Positions 23,021 through 30,468 of a DNA stretch of 36,804 bases are shown here, piece after piece. A model generated the notes under the pieces. The model saw only the letters and a program-made list of their open reading frames with translations, did no database searches and was not told the DNA's origin. Source of the DNA: CAZMRF01 sp964568735 (GTDB taxonomy: Bacteria; Acidobacteriota; Polarisedimenticolia; JACPZX01); NCBI GenBank assembly GCA_964568735.1, contig CAZMRF010000051.1, positions 1 to 36,804 of the forward strand. The letters are read 5' to 3'. The position numbers and the translations under genes are program-made. Every line of letters begins with the position of its first letter. The first letter of the stretch is position 1.

Positions 23021-23848
23021 ATGGCGCCCACGGATCCGGCCGGCACCGCGAAGGGCGGAGACGACTGGCCCCTCATCGACTCGCACGCCCATCTCGCGAT
23101 GGCCGCCTTCACCGGAGATCTTCCGGAGGTCCTGGAGCGAGCCGCGGCAGCGGGGCTCGCCGGGATCCTCACCGCCGCCACGAGCCTCGCGGACATGGAA
23201 TCGCACCTCGCCATCGCGGAGTCCGCCTCGGATCCCCCCGTGTGGGCTGCCGTCGGCGTTCATCCCCACGAGGCCCGCACCTGGACGGACGGCCACGAGG
23301 AAGCTCTCACCAGGGCCGCGGAAAGGCCGAGAGTCGTGGCCGTCGGCGAGGCCGGTCTGGACTATCACTACGACCTGTCGCCGCGCGACAAGCAACGGGA
23401 GGTCCTGGCCCGGCAGGTCGGGCTTGCGGCGCGGCTGGGGCTTCCCATCGTGGTGCACTGCCGGGAGGCCGAGGAGGACGTGGCGTCGATCCTCGAAGGC
23501 GAGGGGGGACGGAGCTGCGGGGGCGTGATCCACTGCTTCACGGGTGACGGCCGGTTCGCGCAGCGGTGTCTCGACCTGGGCTTCCACATCTCGTTTTCGG
23601 GGATCCTCACCTTCCCCAATGCGGCCGACTTGAGGGAGGTGGCCCGGAAGATCCCGGCGTCGCGGCTTCTGGTGGAGACCGACTCCCCCTACCTCGCTCC
23701 TGTCCCCTACCGGGGCCGCCGGAACGAGCCCTCTCACGTCCGCCTAGTTCTCCAGACGCTCGCATCCTTGAGGGGTGTGGAGCCGGCGGACATGGCTGCC
23801 GTGGTGTGCGAGAACTTCCGCAGCCTCTTCCGCCGCGCGCAGCCCTGA
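23021..23848 (+). CDS. tatD: TatD family metal-dependent hydrolase/DNase
   Basis: A 275-residue TIM-barrel hydrolase. The metal ligands are DSHAHL near residue 20, GEAGLDYHYD, VVHCREAE, HCFTGD and the final ETDSPYLAP. TatD proteins are Mg-dependent 3'-exonucleases or deacylase-like hydrolases, and the gene next to metG is a very common bacterial arrangement. The N-terminus has a short non-conserved leader (APTDPAGTAKGGDDW). The ATG is only 2 nt after the metG stop, so it is certainly co-transcribed with it. Confidence 0.94.
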   Translation: MAPTDPAGTAKGGDDWPLIDSHAHLAMAAFTGDLPEVLERAAAAGLAGILTAATSLADMESHLAIAESASDPPVWAAVGVHPHEARTWTDGHEEALTRAAERPRVVAVGEAGLDYHYDLSPRDKQREVLARQVGLAARLGLPIVVHCREAEEDVASILEGEGGRSCGGVIHCFTGDGRFAQRCLDLGFHISFSGILTFPNAADLREVARKIPASRLLVETDSPYLAPVPYRGRRNEPSHVRLVLQTLASLRGVEPADMAAVVCENFRSLFRRAQP

Positions 23849-23858
23849 TCGGATAGCT

Positions 23859-23884
23859 CCCGGCCGGTCCTCCGCACTGCCGGG
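23859..23884 (+). terminator. hairpin after tatD
   Basis: CCCGGC (23859-23864) pairs with GCCGGG (23879-23884), 10 nt beyond the tatD stop, followed by GGGCGGACTTATTC with a short AT stretch. A modest candidate for the end of the larC operon. Confidence 0.3.
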
Positions 23885-23913
23885 GGGCGGACTTATTCGG
23901 TCTCGGATTCCTG

Positions 23914-23942
23914 TTGTCGGGCCGGCCCCGGCGGGGTAGATT
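23914..23942 (+). promoter_or_regulatory. promoter for the small protein at 23992, TTGTCG-17-TAGATT
   Basis: TTGTCG (23914-23919), a 17-bp spacer and TAGATT (23937-23942) each match four of six consensus bases. The predicted start near 23949 would give a ~43-nt leader that contains the AAGGAG upstream of the ATG at 23992. Confidence 0.4.
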
Positions 23943-23991
23943 CAGGCGCGGTGGATGCTGGACCACCTGTGGAAGGAGTGACCCCAGCACC

Positions 23992-24264
23992 ATGCGAATC
24001 AGAGTGTGCGTTGAGGGGGAGTTGTGTCGGGCGCTCGTCTGGGAGGCCCGGCTCCGGGGGATTCACGCCGAAGACCTTGCGCTGTCGATGATCCGGCGAG
24101 GATCCTCGCGGATCGTGAAGGACTGGCGGGAGACTCACGAAGAGGTCAGCTTCCTCGAGCCGCGACCCGAGAAGCCCGAGGGACACACCTGCGAGTCGGT
24201 CCTCGAAGAGGCCTACGGGCCCACCAGGAGAGCCGAGAAGCAGGTCCGGACCGCGGAGCCGTGA
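23992..24264 (+). CDS. small hypothetical protein, possibly ribbon-helix-helix
   Basis: A 90-residue protein I do not recognise. Its N-terminal 40 residues (a beta strand MRIRVCVEG, then ELCRALVWEARLRG and HAEDLALSMIRRG helices) have the strand-helix-helix pattern of CopG/Arc-type ribbon-helix-helix DNA-binding proteins such as antitoxins. The C-terminal half is acidic and charged (THEEVSFLEPRPEKPEGH). No toxin-like gene follows, so a toxin-antitoxin role is not supported. AAGGAG lies 13 nt before the ATG, a long spacing; a frame open upstream to 23914 begins inside the promoter candidate and is rejected. Confidence 0.55.
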   Translation: MRIRVCVEGELCRALVWEARLRGIHAEDLALSMIRRGSSRIVKDWRETHEEVSFLEPRPEKPEGHTCESVLEEAYGPTRRAEKQVRTAEP

Positions 24265-24608
24265 GGGCGCCCTTTCCCCCCCTGCCGACCCGACGGTAGC
24301 GTCGGACCGCCCCGCTGCTGCCCGATCGCCATGACTCCGGCGGGCGCCGCCTGGCAGGAGGGGTAAGGCCGCTCTCACATTCGCTCGCGTAGCTCTGCCG
24401 CCCCAAGGGTAGCAAGTCCCTTGCCACCCTCCGGCACCTGGGCGAGGCCGAGGAAGCCGTGTCTCTCCAGGGCTTTCCGCCTTCGCGCTTCGCGGGGGCC
24501 CGACTCTCGTCGGCCCGCGCCGACAGTTCTGTCCGGGATTCGCAGATCCGCCGCAAGCCCGAGTCGGCTCCGATTGACCCCCGGCAGGAGGCCCCCTAAA
24601 CTCGGCCG
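24265..24608. other. noncoding stretch with several hairpins
   Basis: No gene is evident in these 344 bp. Three stems stand out: CCGACG-GTAG-CGTCGG (24290-24305, 26 nt after the small gene, perhaps its terminator); GGGTAGCAAG with CTTGCCACCC (24407-24429, 10 bp with one mismatch and a 3-nt loop); and CGCGGG...GGCCCGCG (24491-24518, bulged, TCTC loop). I saw no sigma-70 or sigma-54 promoter that I could support in front of the regulator at 24609. Confidence 0.4.
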
Positions 24609-26045
24609 GTGGTCACAGATGGCTCTTCGATCCTGATCGTCGACGACGACCCGAGTCTCCGCGAGCTGCTCTCTGACCTTCTCACGAGCCAGCAGTACAG
24701 GACGGTGGCCGTCGCCAACGGCCGCGAGGCCGTGGAAGCTCTCGAGAAAGGGCGATTCCACCTCGTCCTGACGGATCTCCGCATGCCCGGCATGTCGGGC
24801 GAACGTCTCGTGGAAGAGTGCCTCGAGCGCTGGCCGCACCTGCCGCTCATCGTCCTGACCGCCTACGGCTCCATCGAGGACGCCCTCGATCTCATCCGCA
24901 AGGGCGTCTACGACTACATCCCCAAGCCTCACAAGGAAAAAGACCTCCTCCTCCGCATCGCCCGGGCCCTCGAACGGGAGCGTCTCACCTCCGAGATCAC
25001 CCGTCTCAGAAAGGTCATTGAACAGCGGGAGCGCGAGCGGATTTTCACCGAGGATCCGACGGTCCGCGAGGCGCTGGCGCGCGCCGAGGCGGTGGCCGCC
25101 ACCGATTACCCTGTGGTCCTCCTCGGAGAGTCGGGCACAGGCAAGGAGCTCTTCGCGCGCTTCATCCACGCCCGAAGCGGCCGGCAGAGCGGACCCTTCA
25201 TCCCCGTGAACTGCGGCGCCGTCCCCCGCGAGCTCTTCGAGAGCGAGCTCTTCGGCCACACCCGCGGCGCCTTCACCGGTGCGACGGCTTCGCGGCGCGG
25301 CCTCTTCGAGGAGGCCGAGGGGGGGACGCTCTTCCTGGACGAGGTGGCCGAGATCCCTCCCGACCAGCAGGTGAAGTTCCTGCGCGTCCTGCAGGAGGGC
25401 GAGGTCAAGAGGATCGGCGACAGCTCCGTGCGCCGGGTGGATGTCCGTATCATCTGCGCGACGAACAGGGACCTGTCCCGCGAGGTGAGCGAGGGGAGGG
25501 TGCGGGAGGACCTCTACTACCGCATCCACGTGATGCCCATACGGCTGCCGCCGCTCAGGGAGAGAAGAGTCGACCTGCTGCCCCTGGCCCGCCACCTGCT
25601 CGAGCGCGAGGCCGCCGCGATGGGCAGGGAGATGCAAGGGTTCACCCCCGCCGCCGAGCAGAAGATCCTCGATTACCCCTGGCCGGGAAACGTGCGCGAG
25701 CTGGAGAACAGGATCCGCCAGGCTCTCATCCTTGCCACGGGCGAGAGCATCGCAGCGCCGGACCTCATGCTGGAGGACGCCTCTCTCATGCACGGGCGTC
25801 TCCGCGCCCAGGCCGCACCTTCCCCTCATGGTGGCGGCGACGCCTCGGCAGAGGCCCTGCCGCTGAACGAGGCCAGGCGCATGTTCGAGCGGACCTACCT
25901 GACGGACATTCTCAGGCGCAACCTGGGCAATGCGACGGCCGCGGCCAAGGAAGCCGGGAAGCACCGCAGCGAGTTCTACGACCTCCTGAAGCGCCACGGA
26001 CTGCAGCCGGCCAGCTTCCGCCCTGGAGGCAGGGAGGAGGCCTGA
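24609..26045 (+). CDS. sigma-54-dependent response regulator (NtrC/GlrR type)
   Basis: A 478-residue transcription activator. The N-terminal receiver domain has Asp12-14, phospho-acceptor Asp56 (LTDLRMPG), Thr84 and Lys106. The AAA+ domain shows GESGTGKE (173-180), GAFTGA (220-225), which contacts sigma-54, and FLDE (Walker B, 242-245). The C-terminal Fis-type helix-turn-helix is NLGNATAAAKEAGKHRSEFYDLLKR. Start is GTG 24609, with AGGAGG about 17 nt upstream, farther than usual. It converges on a lipoprotein and a sensor kinase only 6 bp away; that trio mirrors GlrK-QseG-GlrR, so this is probably the cognate regulator. Confidence 0.92.
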   Translation: MVTDGSSILIVDDDPSLRELLSDLLTSQQYRTVAVANGREAVEALEKGRFHLVLTDLRMPGMSGERLVEECLERWPHLPLIVLTAYGSIEDALDLIRKGVYDYIPKPHKEKDLLLRIARALERERLTSEITRLRKVIEQRERERIFTEDPTVREALARAEAVAATDYPVVLLGESGTGKELFARFIHARSGRQSGPFIPVNCGAVPRELFESELFGHTRGAFTGATASRRGLFEEAEGGTLFLDEVAEIPPDQQVKFLRVLQEGEVKRIGDSSVRRVDVRIICATNRDLSREVSEGRVREDLYYRIHVMPIRLPPLRERRVDLLPLARHLLEREAAAMGREMQGFTPAAEQKILDYPWPGNVRELENRIRQALILATGESIAAPDLMLEDASLMHGRLRAQAAPSPHGGGDASAEALPLNEARRMFERTYLTDILRRNLGNATAAAKEAGKHRSEFYDLLKRHGLQPASFRPGGREEA

Positions 26046-26051
26046 AGGAGG

Positions 26052-26633
26052 TCACGATCCCCCGGCTCTTCCGAGGAGGATGTCCTTGATCCGTCGCAGC
26101 TCCGCCTCTCGCTGGGCGAGGACGCCTCTCAGGTCATCCGCTTCGGCGCCCGCGACGGCCGCTCGAATCCGCAGATCCGCGATCAGCCGGACGTAGCCCT
26201 CTTCGAGATCGAGGAGGGAGAGCACCAGCCGGGCGCCCGTCTCGTGCGCGGCGGGCGGGTGGCTCTCGAGGAGACCCTCCAGTAACCCCCGCGCCCGGGT
26301 GATGTCCCGATCCGGGTAATCCGGCCTGGCCAGGAGCATGCCCAGAAGGTAGAGAGCCGTGCCGCGCCCCTCGGTCGCAGGCCCGCTCCCGATCAGCTGC
26401 TCGAGACGAGACGCGGCCTCATGGAGGCGCCCCTGCTCGAGGGCGGCCATCGCCTCGGAGAGAAGGACTCCCTCGCGCGAGGAGTCACCCTCCGGCGCGT
26501 GCCCCGTGACCTCCGCGGAAGGCGGGATCGGGGCAGGCGGAGGGGCTGTCGCAGGAGCGGCCGGATGGCGGGCACACCCCACGGCAAGCACGCTCGCGAG
26601 AATCGCCATCCCGCCACGCAGGAGCGGGCTCAC
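26052..26633 (-). CDS. lipoprotein of the QseG type
   Basis: A 193-residue lipoprotein: signal helix MAILASVLAVGC with the lipidated Cys at residue 20 (lipobox AVGC, slightly imperfect at -3), a proline/alanine-rich linker, a TPR-like helical part (ALEQGRLHEAASRLEQLIG) and a C-terminal coiled segment (DDLRGVLAQREAELRRIKDIL). The size, the final helix and its position between a HAMP kinase and a GlrR-like regulator resemble QseG, an outer-membrane lipoprotein that activates GlrK; sequence-level homology cannot be proven here. GTG 26633 overlaps the kinase stop (GTGA); an in-frame ATG 8 codons later is an alternative. Confidence 0.75.
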   Translation of the reverse strand: MSPLLRGGMAILASVLAVGCARHPAAPATAPPPAPIPPSAEVTGHAPEGDSSREGVLLSEAMAALEQGRLHEAASRLEQLIGSGPATEGRGTALYLLGMLLARPDYPDRDITRARGLLEGLLESHPPAAHETGARLVLSLLDLEEGYVRLIADLRIRAAVAGAEADDLRGVLAQREAELRRIKDILLGRAGGS

Positions 26634-28039
26634 GACGGCGCCCTCGCCACGGGAACCTCGAAGACGAATCTCGCGCCGGCCTTCCCGCCGCCCTCCGCCC
26701 AGATCGACCCGCCGTGCTGCTCGACGATGCCGCGGGCGATGGCGAGCCCCAGCCCTGCTCCCTGCTCGGTCACGCCGCCCCCGCGGTAGTAGCGCTCGAA
26801 GATGAGAGCCTCTTCTCCCTTGGGTATTCCGGGCCCCGAGTCGGCCACTTCCACGCGCACCCGGCCGTTCCGGCCCAGCACGCTCAAGCTCACGGAGCCC
26901 CCTTCGGGAGTGTACTTGAAGGCGTTGTCGAGGAGGTTCGTCAGCGCTTCACCCAGGCGATCGGGATCCGCTTCGATGCGCTCGGGCATGGGCTCTCGCA
27001 CGGCGATCTCGTAGCGGATGCGCCTCCCCTCCGCAAGGGCCTCGAAGGAGCGTCCGACGCTCGTGAAGAAGGCGACTGTGGGTATGCCCCGGATCGAGAG
27101 AGTGAGGCGGCCGGCGCGGAGGCGGCCCAGGTCGAGGAGCTGATCGACGAACCGGGAAACCCGGTCCAGCTCCGCCTCGATCCGCTCGAGAGAGCGCAGC
27201 GAGGCGGCGGGGAGCGGCCCCTGGCGGCCCGAGTGGAGGCTCGAGAGGTGCCCCTTCGCGCAGGCGAGCGGAGTCCGCAGTCCGTGAGAGGCGGCCGCGA
27301 GGAACTCGGCCTTCATTCTCTCCAGATCGCCCAGCGCGGCCGACATGCGGTTGAAGGCCCCCGCCAGCGCCCCCAGCTCGTCCCCCGCCCTCACGGGGAT
27401 CGTCTCGCCGAACTCGCCGCGGGCGATCCGCTCCGTCCCCTTCACGAGATCCCTGAGAGGGCGGTTCAGGGCGAGCACGAGAGACAGCCAGAGGATGACG
27501 GCCACGAGCATGCCGACGACGGTCGCTCCCATGGTGAGGCTCGCCGCCCTCTCGGCGAGCCGCTCCGCTTCGGCCGTACGGCGCGCGGAGAGGCGCTGGA
27601 TCGACGTGCGAATCCGCCTGAACGACTGAAGCACTTCGTCCTGGGCGCGCTCCAGGAGAGCGAGGTCCGTCGTCTGCGCCAGCGCGAGCGCGTGAAACTC
27701 CTCCAGCGCGGCGGCAGCGCGCCCGCAGACCCTGGGGACGGGCGGATCCGACTCCCTCTCCAGCTCGGTGAGGAGGCTCCGGATCTCTCCTACTCCCTGC
27801 TCGAGCCGCCCGAGGTAGTCGGGATCGACCTGGCCCAGGAGCGCCGCCTTGGCGACGCCGTCGAAGAGGTCCTCGAGCCGCGCCGCCTTGGCGCCCGCGC
27901 TCGCGTCGGGGCCGGCCAGCACGGCGGAGAGCGACGCGATTCTCTTGAGCATCAGGACCGAATAGGCGGCCGGCGCGATGAGGATGATCAGGATCAGCCC
28001 GGCGGCCATGAGGGTCTTCTCGCGGATAGTCAGGGACAA
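26630..28039 (-). CDS. HAMP-domain sensor histidine kinase (GlrK/QseE-like)
   Basis: A 469-residue inner-membrane kinase. Membrane helices lie at about 11-31 and 170-191, flanking an all-helical periplasmic domain like that of GlrK. HAMP spans about 190-242, followed by the H-box and HATPase motifs (LTNLLDNAFKYTPEGG; ADSGPGIP; GAGLGLAIARGIVEQHGGSI). The H-box is SHGLRTPL: the Glu that normally follows the phospho-accepting His252 is Gly253, an unusual loss. The start is TTG 28039; it gives the usual LTIREK-type N-terminus 25 nt after pta, while ATG 28009 would leave almost no residues before the first helix. The frame stays open upstream inside pta, but that is a shadow. Confidence 0.87.
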   Translation of the reverse strand: MSLTIREKTLMAAGLILIILIAPAAYSVLMLKRIASLSAVLAGPDASAGAKAARLEDLFDGVAKAALLGQVDPDYLGRLEQGVGEIRSLLTELERESDPPVPRVCGRAAAALEEFHALALAQTTDLALLERAQDEVLQSFRRIRTSIQRLSARRTAEAERLAERAASLTMGATVVGMLVAVILWLSLVLALNRPLRDLVKGTERIARGEFGETIPVRAGDELGALAGAFNRMSAALGDLERMKAEFLAAASHGLRTPLACAKGHLSSLHSGRQGPLPAASLRSLERIEAELDRVSRFVDQLLDLGRLRAGRLTLSIRGIPTVAFFTSVGRSFEALAEGRRIRYEIAVREPMPERIEADPDRLGEALTNLLDNAFKYTPEGGSVSLSVLGRNGRVRVEVADSGPGIPKGEEALIFERYYRGGGVTEQGAGLGLAIARGIVEQHGGSIWAEGGGKAGARFVFEVPVARAPS

Positions 28040-28064
28040 GGCAGCCGCCCGCGCGCGTTCCCGC

Positions 28065-29063
28065 TCAACGGCCCTGTGCCTGGACCGTCGTGATGGCGAC
28101 GACCCTGACGATGTCCTGCACGGAGCAGCCGCGTGAGAGGTCGTTCGCCGGCCGCGCGAGGCCCTGGGTGATGGGACCGAGCGCCACCGCCTTCGCCAGC
28201 CTCTCGGCGAGCTTGTATCCGATGTTGCCGGCGTCCAGGTCGGGGAAGACGAGGACATTGGCCCGCCCCCCGAGGGGGCTGCCCCTGGCCTTCCTACCGG
28301 CCACCTCGGGAACCACGGCGGCGTCGAGCTGCAGCTCGCCGTCCACGAGGATGTCGGGCCGCCGCTCGTGGACCATCTCGGCCGCCCGGCGCACCTTGTC
28401 CGCGCGCGGATGCGCCGCGCTCCCCCGGGTCGAGAAGGAGAGGAGAGCCACCCGGGGCTCGGCGACCAGGAGCTGCCGCGCGCTCGCCGCCGACGCGATG
28501 GCGATCTCGGCCAGCTCATCCGCGGTCGGATCCACCACCAGCCCGCAGTCCGCGAAGATGAAGGAGCCCGATTCGCCCAGGCTCTCGTCCGGCACCGTCA
28601 TGACGAAGAAGGACGACACGGTGCGGACGCCCGGCGCCGGTCCGATCACGCGCAGAGCGGCACGCATTGTCTCGGCCGTGGTGTGCGAGGCGCCCGCGAC
28701 GAAGCCGTCGGCATCCCCGCTGCGGACCATGAGCGCCGCGAAGACCAGAGGGTCCTGCGCGGCGAGGCGGGCCTCCTCGCGCGTCACCCCCTTCGACCGC
28801 GCGATCTCGTGGTAGAGATCCGCGTAGGCGTCGATGCGGGCGTGAGCGCCCGGGCTCAGGACCTGGAGGCCGTCCTTCGAGAGACCCTGCTGGCCGAGCC
28901 TGCGCTCGACGTCGGCCGGCTCTCCCACCAGGATGACCCGGGCTACCCCGGCGGCGGCCGAGCGCGCCGCGGCCTCGAGAACGCGGTCGTCTTCGGACTC
29001 GGGCAGGACGATGCGCCTCGGGTCGCTTCGTGCGCGGGAGAGGATTCCTTCGATGACCTTCAT
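28065..29063 (-). CDS. pta: phosphate acetyltransferase
   Basis: A 332-residue PTA/PTB-family enzyme that interconverts acetyl-CoA and acetyl phosphate. Signatures include RIVLPESEDDRVLEAAA at the start, DADGFVAGASHTTAETMRAAL, SSFFVMTVPDE, FADCGLVVDPTADELAEIA, and FPDLDAGNIGYKLAERL near the end. Length matches the short, single-domain class. ATG 29063 has AGGAG 6 nt upstream. It sits in a leftward operon between a membrane glycosyltransferase (37 bp upstream) and a sensor kinase (25 bp downstream). No ackA is in the window, which is unusual for pta in a context of acetate metabolism. Confidence 0.95.
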   Translation of the reverse strand: MKVIEGILSRARSDPRRIVLPESEDDRVLEAAARSAAAGVARVILVGEPADVERRLGQQGLSKDGLQVLSPGAHARIDAYADLYHEIARSKGVTREEARLAAQDPLVFAALMVRSGDADGFVAGASHTTAETMRAALRVIGPAPGVRTVSSFFVMTVPDESLGESGSFIFADCGLVVDPTADELAEIAIASAASARQLLVAEPRVALLSFSTRGSAAHPRADKVRRAAEMVHERRPDILVDGELQLDAAVVPEVAGRKARGSPLGGRANVLVFPDLDAGNIGYKLAERLAKAVALGPITQGLARPANDLSRGCSVQDIVRVVAITTVQAQGR

Positions 29064-29100
29064 GCGCGTCTCCTGAGCGTCGGGATCGTAACACAAGGCT

Positions 29101-30444
29101 TCAGCCGGCCCCGGCAACCCGCCTCCATCCCTCCGCACCCTCCTCCCAGAGGCGGCGACGGGCCGACTCCACGGCGAGCATCGCGTAGAAGGGAGCGTAC
29201 TCCGCCCAGACGAGCCACCCCGGAGGCTCCTCGCCCGCCAGCTTCATCGCCATCATGGGATAGCCGAAGACCATCGCCGCCCAGGTCAGCCAGCTCCATG
29301 AGACCCGGGGCGCGAGCACGAGGAGGGGGGCGACCCAGAGCAGGTACCAGGGGTGAAGGGTCGGCGAGAGAAGGAGCGCTCCTCCTGTGAGGGCGAGGAT
29401 CTCTCGGGCAGGATCCTCCCAGCGCCGCCCGAGGATCCGCAGGGCGAAGAGAGCGAAGAGGACCGCCGCGATCCCCTTCGCGATCCAGAGCGAGAACCCC
29501 ATGGCCTCCACGCCCGACGCGATCAGGCCGAAGAGCGAGTCGTTGAACCTCCAGAGCTCAGCGTAGACGGAGAGGGAGCCGAAGATGCCTGTTCCCGCCG
29601 AGGCATAGGGCAGGTAGCAGATGCCCGCGACGGCCGGAACCACGAGGAGCGCCCGCCACGGGGCTCTGCGCCCGAGAGGCAGCAGGGCGATCCATCCGAT
29701 GTACTTGGCCGCGCCGGAGAGGGCAGCCGCCACGCCCGCGGCGAGAGGGCGCCCCTTGACCATGGCGAGGATCGCCAGCACGAGAAGGCAGACGCCGATT
29801 GTATCTTGGTGTCCGTTCCAGCCGACCTCGAGGACGGCGAGCGGGCTCCAGGCGTAGAGAACGACGCGCGCCGGCGCAATCCCGCGATGCTTCAGAATCG
29901 CCGCAAGCGCGAGGATGGTGACCCCGTCGAAGAGGAGGAGCATGGCCTTCATCGCGACGAGGCTCCCGCCGGCGAGGGCCGCCCCGAAGAAGACCATCTG
30001 GGAGATCGGCGGGTATATTGTGGGCAGCTCCGAGTTGTTGATCAGGTGGCGGTAGTCCGTCCCGACCCCATCGAGGGCGGCCTCGGCGGGGGCGTGAAGG
30101 TAGGGGTTGATCCCGCGGCTCTGAACGTGCCCGTCCCACATGTACCGGTAGATGTCGTCCGAGAGCCCGGGAGACGCGGGCAGGGACAGCAGACGCAGGA
30201 TCACGGCGACGCCCATGACGATGGCGGCATCGTGCGGGGAGCCGGCCTTCGGCCGGCTCTCCACCAGCCAGGCCGCCCAGAGGGAAGCAGCGAAGGCGCC
30301 TGTCAGCCCGAGGAGGAAGAAGGGTGAGGAGACCGTTGCTGCGATGTTCGGGCTCGACGCGCCCGTTCCCCAGACGGCGGCCCCCGTGCTGATCACGGCT
30401 GCGGCGCCCGCGGCGCCCAGCGGGTTCCTTGCAAGAGCCGACAT
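29101..30444 (-). CDS. polytopic membrane glycosyltransferase (GT87/mannosyltransferase-like)
   Basis: A 447-residue GT-C-type integral membrane protein with about ten hydrophobic helices. The motif SDDIYRYMWDGHVQSRGINPY early in the protein (an acidic pair in the first loop after a helix) and the later LSPTLHPWYLLWVAPLL are typical of GT87/DUF2029 polyprenyl-phosphate-sugar-dependent transferases. Probably adds a sugar from a lipid carrier on the outer face of the inner membrane; the acceptor is unknown. I chose ATG 30444; its ribosome binding site is poor. The start is only 24 bp from the divergent GT2 gene. The frame is open further upstream antisense to that gene. Confidence 0.8.
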   Translation of the reverse strand: MSALARNPLGAAGAAAVISTGAAVWGTGASSPNIAATVSSPFFLLGLTGAFAASLWAAWLVESRPKAGSPHDAAIVMGVAVILRLLSLPASPGLSDDIYRYMWDGHVQSRGINPYLHAPAEAALDGVGTDYRHLINNSELPTIYPPISQMVFFGAALAGGSLVAMKAMLLLFDGVTILALAAILKHRGIAPARVVLYAWSPLAVLEVGWNGHQDTIGVCLLVLAILAMVKGRPLAAGVAAALSGAAKYIGWIALLPLGRRAPWRALLVVPAVAGICYLPYASAGTGIFGSLSVYAELWRFNDSLFGLIASGVEAMGFSLWIAKGIAAVLFALFALRILGRRWEDPAREILALTGGALLLSPTLHPWYLLWVAPLLVLAPRVSWSWLTWAAMVFGYPMMAMKLAGEEPPGWLVWAEYAPFYAMLAVESARRRLWEEGAEGWRRVAGAG

Positions 30445-30468
30445 CCTGGATGGCGAGGCGACGACGGA

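Noticed and set aside
23992..24264. Antitoxin of a toxin-antitoxin pair
   Set aside because: No toxin-like gene precedes or follows it; the next 344 bp are non-coding.
28065..28519. Extended N-terminus of the sensor kinase inside pta
   Set aside because: Serine/arginine-rich shadow of pta; the kinase domain order begins at the first membrane helix after 28039.
29353..30327. 324-residue plus-strand frame antisense to the GT87-type gene
   Set aside because: Shadow frame rich in Arg, Glu and Pro with no family features.
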